Assembly (NCBI RefSeq): GCF_003144115.1
Contig: NW_020312013.1
Coordinates: 537,143 to 601,142 of the forward strand
Origin: Tilletiopsis washingtonensis
Lineage: Eukaryota; Basidiomycota; Exobasidiomycetes; Entylomatales
Direction of reading: 5' to 3'
DNA: 64,000 nt
The position numbers and the translations under genes were made by a program. Positions 33,901-43,066 of the stretch are shown piece by piece. The notes beneath the pieces are model-generated. The model had not been told where the DNA came from and made no database searches. It worked only from the letters and a program-made list of their open reading frames with translations. Each line of letters opens with the position of its first letter. The stretch's first letter is position 1.

Positions 33901-35014
33901 CTACCTCGACACGATGCAGTTCGTCTCGTACTGCCTCGTCTTTTGCGCCACGCTGCAGTACCACGCCTGGCTGCGGCGCGGCGAGCAGAAGGCGCTGGCG
34001 ACGCTCAAGAAGTGCAAGGAATGCGTCACGCGCTTCAAGCGCGAGGGCGCGCGCGAGGAGCTGACGCTGCGTGCCAAGACGGCCGAGGTCATCACGCTGC
34101 TGTACGAGGCGGCGCTGGGCGCGTACGCCGACTCGGCGGCGGCGCCGAGCTCGGGCGCGCTGAACCCGACGGCCGGCGTCAGCAACAAGCGCACGGCGGA
34201 CACGGTGCGCGGCATCGTGTTCAAGCCCGACCAGAGCAAGCCCGGCGGCGGCGTGTACGTGGCTGCCGACCGGCGTCTGCTGCTCAACGACTTGCCGACG
34301 GGCACGATTCTGCTGCACGAGACGGAGGCGGGCCGCGTGCCGGCGCTGATGCGCACGACGGCGCAAGACGGCACCAGCGCGTGGCAGACGCTGCCCGGTG
34401 GCAGCACCGCCAATGGCCTGGATGGCCTCTCGGCGTCTCCGCTTTCGAAGCCGCCGGCCGACTTTACGCACGTCGCTGGCGACGTGTGGACGGACGCGCA
34501 GGGCGCGGCCGTCGACCGGCGAGGCGAGCGGCTCGTGACGATGATCCCCGTCGGCGCGGCGCAGAACATGCTGCAGCTGCAGGGCGCCTGGAACAACAAC
34601 GGCGCGCAGGCCGGGCAGATGGTGCAGGCGCTGCCGGACGCAACGCAGCAGGACGCAGCCTCCTCTGAGCTCTTCCCCCGGCGGGGCTCCAACGGCCTCT
34701 CCGCGCTCAACCTCAACCTCAACCCGCACCTCAACGACGCAGCCTGGGCCAGCACGCTTGCCGCGCTCGGCGACGCGTACACCTTTGACGGGCAGAACCT
34801 GGCGCCGATGCCCACCGGCGGCAGCGTCACGGGCGGCACGGGCAACATGGAGCCGCTGTTTGACTTTGGCATGGACTTTGCCAGCTGGGCGCAGCAGCTG
34901 GCGGTCGTCAATGGCGCGTCTGCCACGTCTGGCGCCGAGGCGCAGGGCGGCACGGACGCCTCGCGCCCGGCGAACCCGACGCTCGGCTCGATTGCGGGCG
35001 GCGACTTTCGATGA
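30913..35014 (+). CDS. Zn(2)-Cys(6) binuclear cluster transcription factor with fungal_trans domain
   Basis: Predicted 1297 residues from five exons: 30913..32068, 32120..32501, 32552..32619, 32671..33227, 33284..35014. The N-terminal ~340 residues are Ser/Ala/Pro- then Gln-rich. The DNA-binding cluster begins at Cys345: RACDSCRRKKIRCD, then a long 21-residue loop, then CAHCRQYGF joined to ECTFFLPITETRFKKK, giving C-x2-C-x6-C-x21-C-x2-C-x6-C. The middle-homology domain follows, with VLDQLAATYFSRLGFLFPIV, YSICGIAALSRDVP, MTVKALLILSLHS, AIRMAQDLGMHRDASG and EEKRRIWGCCVTADRCISI. The last ~400 residues are Gly/Ala/Gln-rich. It is a nuclear regulator with unknown targets. The start is the first ATG in frame; an upstream start via another exon is possible, so the N-terminus is the least certain part. 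Confidence 0.87.
31690..31788 (+). repeat. CAG-rich tract encoding polyglutamine
   Basis: Repeated CAGATGCAG and CAG units in exon 1 of the Zn2Cys6 factor, giving Gln runs with Met and Ala. Likely length-variable. Confidence 0.85.
32069..32119 (+). other. In-frame 51-nt intron inside the zinc cluster
   Basis: It starts GTGAGT and ends CTCGCAG, and lies between the fifth and sixth zinc-binding cysteines. Splicing restores the exact C-x6-C spacing. It is a multiple of three without stops; retention would insert 17 residues, including cysteines, into the DNA-binding module. Confidence 0.8.
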
Positions 35015-35218
35015 ATGAGCAGACACGGCGGCGCCTTTCGCCAGTGGTCCCGTGCCCTCGCTCCAGTTTCCAGCTCCCGTCCTCTGCCACACCTGAGCGC
35101 CTGCATGCCCGGCGCATCTCTTTCTCTCTCCACGTCATCTGCTGCTGTAGCTATAGGACCGAACCGAGCGCCCGTCGCTCTGCATTCCCAATTCGTGCAT
35201 AATGACTTGTGTATCGCG

Positions 35219-37078
35219 CTACGCCAGGCTGCGCCACATGCGCTCGGCGCCTTCGCTCTGCGGCTGGTCGTCGTGGCTCTTCTTGGCGATCCGCAGTGCT
35301 TCCCTCTCCAGCCAGCCGTCCTTGAGCCCGTCCGTCGCCGGTGCCACGACGGAGTGCACCTCTACGCCCTCCCTTCGCAGCTCCTCGACGCCCGCGCACG
35401 CCACAAAGTCTGGCGGCTCGCGCACGCCCATGAACACGCGCACGATGCGTGCGCCCTTATCTCCCTGCCTTGCGTTGAAGGCGAGGATGCGCTGCACGCA
35501 CGGCACGTTGCCGGAGCTGCGCACGGAGCACGGCTCCATGCTGGTGTAGAGGTCGAGCTCTGCGCCTGCTGGTAGCGACGTGTCCGAGTCGAGCTTGGCC
35601 AGCGCGCTCTCCTCGGCATGCGTGTTGCCCGGCAGCTCGCGCGAGTAGCCCGTCGCCAGCGCGGCGCTCTCTTTGCCCGAGGCCGAGAACGAGATGACGC
35701 AGCCGACGCAAAAGGCCGTCTGGTTTGGCACGCACTTGTCGGCGAGCGCGAGCGTGGTGAGGATGTGCCGGTAATGCCGCTTCGAGTCTGCCTTTTCGCG
35801 CCTCCTCCGCGGCGGCGCGATGCGCGGTGTATCGTCCTCTACAGCCGAGTCGCTGTGCGCATCGCGCCAGTCGCGGCGCCGCCGCTCCCATTCATCGCGC
35901 CAGCGTCCGTACTCCTGCTCGATGCCGCCGTCGCGCCACACGCTCCAGCTGTCGCGCAGCCGGAAGGCCACGGCCAGCGGGTGGTCCAGTATGAGCTGCC
36001 GGAGCGGCGGCGCGGGATGCAGCTCGGGAATGAGCGCCGACAGGCTGGATCGTCGCCGGTGCGTCGGGCCGCGCGGTGCCTTGTCTTCGGCGCTCGACGT
36101 GCCGCGCTTGCGGATGCTATCGCCGCTGCCGACTGCGGAGGATTTGCCACGCAACGGCAGCGACGGCGCACGTCGCGAGGCGGGCGAGGCGAGCGGCGCC
36201 GGCAGGCGCAGCGGCTGACGCGGCATGTGCTCGGCGACGTAGTACCAGCCAAGCCCGAGCGCGACGCCGAGCGTCAGGCCTACCCAGATCTGCGCGGGCG
36301 TGTGGTACGAGAGGTGGTACCTGCGCAGAGCGTGAGTACGTCACGCTGGCAGCATCACACCGGCCACACGCACCGGCTGTATGCCGTCAGCGCTGCGCCC
36401 AGCGCAATGAGCAGCATGAGCAGCGCGTGCTCAGCGATGCGCATCGTGTTGACGAGCGTGCGCGGGCGCGCCGCACGCGGATGGTGCAGCGAGAAGTGCG
36501 CGAGGAAGAAGGCGGCGAAGAAGCCGACGAACTGCGCGTGCGACGAGGGCATGCCGTAGCCGGAGCCGAGGTGGTCTGCGGAAGATGATCAGCAAGGTGA
36601 GAAGCCATTCCATGCAGCGCGGCGAGGAGCGGCAGGCCATGCACTGCCGGCCAATGCAAAGCAGCACTGCAGTGCAGCTCAAAGCGAGCGCACGCAGAGC
36701 AGCAAAGCAAAGCACGCTGCAGCGCACACGTAGGCTTATCTATGGCAGCGCATCGCAAGCCTTGCAGTACATCGCATGTGCAGCCCACCCCGCTGCCCGG
36801 TACGTACCTGTTGGGCGCCCCTGCCGAATCGTGCGCTTGAGCCCCCAGTTGATGCCCTCGCACAGCAGCTGGCCGAGGAGCGCATTGACAAACGTCAGCT
36901 CGCGGCGGTAGAGGATGATTGTCGTGTATGCGCAAAGCAGGAAGATGGGCGAGAGCGTGACGAGCGCCAACACGCGCGCGAGCGGGTCGCGGCCGTCGTA
37001 CTGCACGTGCGTGAGGCCGAGCACGGAGTAGGACGACGGGTCGATGGCCGACGTCGGCGCGGTGGAGAAGGGGAACAT
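35219..37078 (-). CDS. Dolichyl-diphosphatase (CAX4-type PAP2) fused to a RIB2-type DRAP deaminase
   Basis: Predicted 524 residues from exons 36808..37078, 36374..36575 and 35219..36320. The N-terminal half is an ER-membrane PAP2 phosphatase that recycles dolichyl-diphosphate: GQLLCEGINWGLKRTIRQ then GRP (residues 81-89), GYGMPSSH (His103), and SRYHLSYHTPAQ near residue 157, the three catalytic motifs. The CAX4 family tail WRDGGIEQEYGRWRDEWE follows. The frame continues without stop through a ~40-residue Arg-rich linker into a cytidine-deaminase fold: HYRHILTTLALADKC, GYSRELPGNTHAEESAL (zinc His, catalytic Glu, residues 392-394) and MEPCSVRSSGNVPC (zinc Cys 422 and 432). This matches the fungal DRAP deaminase of riboflavin synthesis. 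The third exon alone covers the PAP2 third motif, the linker and the whole deaminase, and no in-frame ATG lies between them before the deaminase core. The fusion is inferred from DNA only. Confidence 0.85.
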
Positions 37079-37254
37079 GGCGGCGGCTGCGCGGCCCGCA
37101 GGTGGTGGTGGTGAGAAGGAAGGGCGCGTGCATGGAGGGTCACTTCCAGCAGATGCTGCTGCACGGGCCACGCCGCGCGAAATCTCGCGAAACGGGATCG
37201 CGATTCGCGCGCTTGCCTCTCTCTGTCTCCTCCTCACCCTCACCACGCCGCAGC
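37079..37254. promoter_or_regulatory. 176-bp bidirectional promoter shared by two fusion genes
   Basis: It separates the ATGs of the dolichyl-diphosphatase/deaminase and VPS9/PPCDC genes. It holds two CGCGAAA boxes at 37176..37182 and 37186..37192, exactly 10 bp apart, followed by ATCGCGATTCGCG. CRCGAAA is the SCB consensus of yeast SBF and resembles E2F-type sites; activity here is untested. Confidence 0.55.
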
Positions 37255-40200
37255 ATGTCGCAGCCAGGCGACGCTGCCGCTGACGGCGCTCAGCCTCCAA
37301 CACCCTCGCAGTCATCGCCACCACGCTCGCCCGCCTCGCCGGCGCCTGCCGCTCGCCGCAGCCCGGCGCCGTCGCCCGGCGGCCCGGCACACCCGCTGCT
37401 CGCGCCGCAGTCGCCGCTCGACGCCTTCCACGCCGGCGCCGCGCCGCGCACGTCGCCCACGCTCTCGCCCACGACGGCGCTGGCGCAGAGTGCCGCGCCC
37501 GCCGCGCCGAGCAGCAGCACGTACGGCTCGCTGAGCTATGCGCCGCGCAAGCGCCCGCCGCACCTGCACTCGCTGAGCCACCAGTCGGCCGCCACCAGCA
37601 GCGGCAGCGGCAGCGGGCAGTTGACGCCATCGCTCTCGTCGCCGGCGCTCGCCTCACAGCTGCTGGCGCCGCCGCCGCTGCACGACGAGCCGCGCACGTC
37701 GGACGCCGAGCGCAGCCTGGCGCTGCAGCGCCTCAAGGCCGAGGCGCAGGCGGCGGGCCTGGCGCCGCAGTCGCTCGGCTGGGCCATGCTCGAGCAGCTC
37801 GCGATGGGCGAGGGCGAATGGGCGGAGCTGGCGGCACTGGCAGACGATGGCCAGGTGAGTGGACGAGTGATGGCCAAGTGCTGCAGTGGCTGAGACGCAG
37901 TCTGCAGGCAACGCTCCTTCTGCCGCGCTCGTCGTGGAGCGGCACCCACGTCAGCGTGCCGCTTTCAACTATGCATAGCCACGTGCTCTGCGCACGCGAG
38001 CGGCCAGTTCCAGAACGGAGAGCAGAGATCGTGACGCTGTCCGGTCTGCGAGGCACGCTCGGCGAGCGGACAAAGGAGGATGCCGCCACTGAGCTCTCGT
38101 TTGGCTCCTTCATCCCGCGCTCCGATCATGCTTTTGTGGGAGACTTGCGAGACGAGTCCAGCCGCAGGTGAGTGGCTGCTCATCTCGAGGCGTGTTGGTA
38201 CTAATGTCCTCCTCAGTGCCTTGCTTTCGGGCCTCTCTCCCTTGCCGATACCCGGCTGTGCGCCCGTCAATCCCGCGTTCACACTCTCGACGCACCTCGC
38301 AGAGCTTTCTCTGCCTCCGGCACCGCCACTCCGAGCGCCTCCATCGCTGCCGCACCGCCGACCTGCACGTGCCTCTGACGCTTCGGAGACCGCACGACGA
38401 GCAGCAAATCGAGCCTCTACGTCCTTCAGCACGCTGTTCGGCGGGTCTGGAAGGGCAGCACGGCAACGCGGCGAGAGCACGACGAGCAGTATCGAGGCGC
38501 CGGCACCGGCACAAGATCCAGCGCTGCTGGCACCGCCGGATCTCGCTGCTCCCGGCTCCAGAGCGCAGCAACCCGAGCAAGCACGCTCGATAAGCGCGTG
38601 GATCGTCGACCGCGAGGTGCGCAAGTCGGCTGTGCTGCGCGAGATGGAAGCTGCCACTCGCGCACGGCTCTCGACGACGTTGCGAGAAGGAGGGCTCAGC
38701 GAGGCTGTCATCGAAGTCGTCTGCAGGTGAGGAGAGTGCTGGTCTCACGCCACGCCGTGCTCTGACACGCCGCGCAGCTTCGCTTCTGCCTTCTTTCCGC
38801 CGGCAGCGACCACAAGCTCGCCCAGCCCGCGCTCACCAGGCTTCGTCGTCGCAGCGCCGTACCTGCAAAGCGCAGACGTCATGTCTGAGAGCTTCCAGGA
38901 CATGTGTGCGAGCCTGCGCGATCAAATACGGGATGGACTGCAAGACACAGAGAAGAACAGCGATCGCACTGACGAGCTGGTCGAGCTTGCGGAAGCCGTG
39001 CTCACAAGGGAGCTCTATGATCGGTGAGCCTCATCGTATGTCGCCGTCACGCATGGGCTCACGACTTTGCAGCATCTTTGCGCCCGCGACTTCGCGCGAC
39101 GCACGCTACGACGAAGCCTTGGCCCTCCGCATCGAGGCGCTCAACGACATGGGCCTGGACCTCGGGCACCTCGGCTTGCTCGTTCCGCAGCCAGACGAGT
39201 CCGGCCTCGACGTCGGCGCCGCACTGCGCAGCTTGGCACAGGAGTGCGGCGCTGCCCTGCAGCAGTTAAGCAAGTCGACATGCCGTTCGCCTCGCGATCA
39301 GCTTGCGGCGTTGGTCAGCGCGCACCAAGTCGTCGTCGAGGGCCTGGCGAGCCTGCCAAAGATTGAGCTCAAGGACGATGCCGTTCCTGACGCTGTCAAG
39401 ATCGATGCCTCGGACGCCGCCACCAAATCGTCGCCTCCAGCGGAGAAAGCGGCCTCACCTCCCGCGTTGCCGGCCACGAAACCTCGCACATCCAGCGCCG
39501 ACCTGATCCTCCCGATGCTCATCTACTCGATTGTACTGAGCAACCCGAGGCAGCTGCACAGCCACCTACTCTTCATCCAGCGCTTCCGCACCGAGAGCCT
39601 CCTGCGCGGGCAGGAGAGCTACTGTCTGGTGAATGTGCAGGCTGCCGTGGCGTTTCTGGCCAATGTCGATCCGCGAGTGCTGGGCCTCGGCGATGACCTG
39701 TCCAGGTGAGTGCCGCCGCAAACTCCATGTGCAGAGGTGGCTATGCTGATGCCGCGGCAGATTCGACAGGGCCGACGACGTGCTCCGCTCGCCGCACAGG
39801 GCGCAGAGCTCGGCAACCGCTGCGGAAGGGGCCTCCGCACCGATGCGCATCCGAGGCCGCGTGGCGCAGGAGATTGGCGAGCTGGCGGGCGTGTCGAATC
39901 GCGTCATTACCGGCGGTGAGTGCGACTTGGCACAGGCTGTAGGGTGTGGCTGATCGCAGCACCACAGTGATGGGCACCAGCTTCAGTGCCTTTAGTCGGA
40001 TCATGGGCGCCGGCAATGAAGCACGCAGTATCGAGGAACCCAAGGACAGGACTCAGACTGGCAGCTCTCGCCCTGCGTCGCTGAGGCAAGGGAGCACGGG
40101 CGACCAGTGGCTCGTGCCTGAGGGCGCTCGGCGACTTGCGGGCGCCGCCGAGCACGCTTTGGAGCGAGGGCCACGCATGATCGGCGAAGGCGGTACTGAC

Positions 40201-41493
40201 TACGGCGCCGAGGACTCATTTTCGCTGCCGATCCCGGATGCCAGGCCACCGCTCTCGGAGAAACCGAGTCTGTCGGACCGCCTCGCCTCACTCCCGATGC
40301 TCAGCCGGCTCTCCGCGACGTCGCCGAGCGGAGGCCCGCAGCGCGTGCTGTCGCCGGCACGCTCGCTCCGCGATCTGCCTGGTCCGCCGCCGCCGCTGAA
40401 GCCCGTCCGGACGCACTCGGGCAGCTCGAGCATCCCCAGTCCACTGCCATCGCCGCGGCATCTGGCCGCACCAGACCTACCCTCATCGCCGGTATGTTGT
40501 GCGACCAGCATTCAACGCATCGCGAACTGACACTCGACTCACTGCCAGGTCCAGTCGTCCTTTGATGTGCCTGCATCGCTGCAGTCTCCCTACGCACCGC
40601 TAGCGAACCCACCGACTGCTGCACGCCCGCTGCACGTCGTCCTTGCGAGCACTGGCAGCGTCGCGAGCATCAAGATTCCGCTCATCGTCGAGGCGCTGCT
40701 GCAACATGCAAACGTGCGCGTCCAGCTGGTGGCGACCGAGCACAGCCTGCATTTCTTCGACGCCGCCGCGCTGGGCGAGCAGGCGGGCTACGGCGTGCAG
40801 GATCTGGCGCAGGAGAACCGGGCGGCGGTGCGCAACCTGCCGCCCACTGCGAGGCCGCGGATGCACGTGTGGCGGGATGCCGACGAGTGGAGCTCATGGA
40901 AGAGCGTCGGCGACCCAATCCTGCACATTGAGGTGAGCGAGCGCAGAAGGGGCGCCTGCTGTTACCGTGGGCTCATCCTCGCCGCCGCACAGCTCCGTCG
41001 ATGGGCCGACATCGTGCTCGTTGCGCCGTGCAGCGCCAATACGCTCGCCAAAATCACCGGAGGCATCTGTGATTCGCTTCTGGTAAGTCGCGGACCGCTG
41101 CCGTCGCAGGACGACAAGGCCTCACACTCTGCTCCAGACATCCTTTCTGCGCGCGCTCTCGCCGAGCACGCCGACGGTGCTGTTCCCGGCGATGAACACG
41201 CTGATGTACATGCATCCGCTCACGGCCAAGCAGCTGGCGATTGCGCGCCACGAGCTCGGCTACGAGGTCGTGGGGCCGATCAGCAAGCTGCTCGCGTGCG
41301 GGGACCTGGGTGAGTGTGAAGGGTGCGATGTGGGCGATGCGCAGCGATGCGATACGGACGATGATGCGGCGTCGACATGTGCTGACACGCTTATGTTCAC
41401 TTTGCAGGACAAGGCGCGATGGAGGAGTGGAGCGACATTGTTGCGCTCGTCGTCAAGCGCTTCGGCCTGGTGCCACAGGAAGCGTCATCCTAG
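37255..41493 (+). CDS. VPS9-domain Rab5 GEF (Muk1-like) fused to phosphopantothenoylcysteine decarboxylase
   Basis: Predicted 1219 residues from eleven exons: 37255..37854, 37908..38167, 38217..38726, 38778..39023, 39073..39705, 39761..39915, 39968..40491, 40549..40932, 40993..41082, 41138..41309, 41408..41493. After a Ser/Pro-rich start comes a VPS9 domain: VLTRELYDRIFAP, DLGHLGLLVP, DLILPMLIYSIVLSNPRQL, FIQRFR and YCLVNVQAAVAFL (about residues 535-745), the Rab5-type nucleotide-exchange fold. A Ser/Pro linker follows, then from about residue 1000 a complete Hal3/PPCDC flavoprotein: HVVLASTGSVASIK, LHIELRRWADIVLVAPCSAN (His1102), PAMNTLMYMHP (Asn1154) and KLLACGDLGQGAMEEW (Cys1188). All three known catalytic residues are present, so decarboxylation of PPC to phosphopantetheine is expected. 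The two parts are joined by a canonical 57-nt intron (GTATGT donor, CTGAC branch, GCCAG acceptor). No ATG precedes the flavin-binding start in that exon. Confidence 0.88.
40492..40548 (+). other. Intron that joins VPS9 and PPCDC modules (possible splice switch)
   Basis: Phase-0 57-nt intron. If spliced it links ...DLPSSP to VQSSFDVP and on to the PPCDC domain. If retained, translation adds 12 residues and stops at the in-frame TGA within it, giving a VPS9 protein without PPCDC. Confidence 0.75.
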
Positions 41494-41690
41494 ACGCGCA
41501 AAGGCGTGCATGCTCAATTTATCGCTGCTGCGCCTCGTTGCTGTCTGTGCACAATCCGCATGGTCCCCCATGTGGCGGGCCGCTGACGAGTCGATGAGCC
41601 TGGCTTCCGCGACGCAAGGCCGGACGCCTGTTCTCTCTCTGCCTCGCTGTCATGACTCGCACACACTCGCTGCAGGACCGCGATGCATTG

Positions 41691-42644
41691 CTACCGCACG
41701 TCGGCGGGCAGATAGCCAATCTCCTCTCCCATGCGCTCGTGAAGCAGCACCGTCTGCAGCACCGCAAGGCCCTGCCTCCAGTCGTCGATCTCCACGAGGT
41801 CGAAGGTCAGCGCCTCTCGCTGCTTGCGCTGCGGCGTCCACCGGCTCGCATGTGCCAGCCACCCGCGCCCACCGAGCCGCTCCAGCGTCTCCTCCAGGCC
41901 CTTGGCCTGCCCGACCACGAGGCCGATGTCTGCGAACAGCAGCGCCTGCAGGTCCGTCGTGCTGTCGCCGGCGTAGACGACCTTCCCCTGCCCGCCCGCC
42001 TGCCGCCAGGCCTGCGCAATCCGCTGCGCCTCGCGCAGCTTGTGCGGCGCGGTGCGGATGCCTGCCACGCCGTCGCCGGCAGACGTTGCGTCGCGCGACT
42101 TTGTCAGACGGCCAGTGCCGCGCCCCGTCGTCGCATCCGCCTCGACCTCGTTTGCGCAGATGGACGCTGGCCTCGCGCAGCCGTGGTGTGCCAGCGACGC
42201 GGCGATAAAGCGGGCGGACCAGCTGCAAGCGCCTCAGCGGGGAGCATGCCGAGCCAGACGCCGCACTCACCCGACGCTGATGATGTGCATCTCGACGCCG
42301 CGAGCGGCCAGCCACTGCGACGCTTCGCGCCAGCCGTCGCGCAGCGCCACCTCGCGTGCCCGCGCCTCCATCGCCGCCAGGTCGGCATCCTCAAACAGCC
42401 CGCCAGCCTCGATGCGCGCCTGGCTCGCGAGCTCGACGGCGTCCAGCGCCGCGAGTGACTCGAAGTGCTCGTCGAGATCGCGCGGCGGCGAGCGTGCTGC
42501 AGCATGCGCCTGCAGGTCGTCCATGTACGCCTCGCCGTACGCGGCAAAGGCAGGGCCGCGCGTCTGGGCGCCGGCGGGCGGCGCGATGAGGGCGAGCGTG
42601 TCGTGCGCCGAGAGCGTCTCGTCCCAGTCGAGCAGCAGGAGCAT
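41691..42644 (-). CDS. HAD-superfamily phosphatase, YCR015C/PSPase-like
   Basis: Predicted 301 residues from two exons, 42271..42644 and 41691..42222, over a 48-nt intron. It starts MLLLLDWDETLSAHDT, HAD motif I (DxDxT, with nucleophilic and acid/base Asp). Motif II is the Ser in MHIISVGW, and motif III/IV is KVVYAGDSTTDLQALLFADI preceded by a conserved Lys region (TAPHKLREAQRIAQAW). The helical cap lies between motifs I and II, as in phosphoserine-phosphatase-like enzymes. The pattern resembles the fungal YCR015C (Cto1) group, whose substrate I do not know. The DET in motif I, rather than DGT, is seen in this group. It is divergent from the OYE gene. Confidence 0.82.
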
Positions 42645-43066
42645 GGCGATGCGGCACGTGTGGAGCGACGCTGGCGTGCGTGGGAGCGAGCGATGCCGGT
42701 GAGGCGCGGCCGGGATGGCCGGCGGGAGCGAGGCTTGGCGACGTCGGCGGCGAGAAGGAGCGCAGCAGATGTGGCACCGGCGTTCGCTATTGGCGTGGTG
42801 GGCGCCCCGTTGCGTTGCGAGCGTCAAGCTGGCCGCGCTGCACCTCCACAACGCCGCTTACGGCCGACACGTCTTCTGAGGTGATCTGCGGCGCGGCGCC
42901 TGTCTGCCGCTGGCGTGTGGCTTCGCCGCGAAGAAGTGGAGCGCTCCGCGGTGCGCCGCCGCCCAGCCGCCAACTCCAACCGCCCGCAGCGCCTCGGCGT
43001 ATAAGACGCAGAGCGCCGGCGCACGCCGCACCTCACACTCACACCACCACACACACACACACAGCC
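42645..43066. promoter_or_regulatory. Divergent promoter of the HAD phosphatase and OYE genes, with TATA box
   Basis: 422 bp. A TATAAGA element lies at 43000..43006, 67 bp before the OYE ATG, the clearest TATA box I see in the window. It suggests a regulated rather than housekeeping promoter on that side. Confidence 0.6.
43041..43064 (+). repeat. CA-rich dinucleotide tract in a 5' leader
   Basis: A run of CACACA repeats ends three bases before the OYE ATG. CA-rich, structure-free leaders are common before highly translated fungal ORFs. Confidence 0.85.

Noticed and set aside
33575-35133. Two long antisense frames (about 505 and 410 codons) opposite the last exon of the Zn2Cys6 factor
   Set aside because: Mirror frames of GC-biased codons; the sense strand has clear fungal_trans motifs and the antisense translations are Arg/Ala/His-rich without domains.
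37255-41493. Splitting the VPS9/PPCDC model into two genes
   Set aside because: The joining intron is canonical, phases match over eleven exons, and the PPCDC part lacks its own start; splitting would leave it headless. cDNA is still needed.
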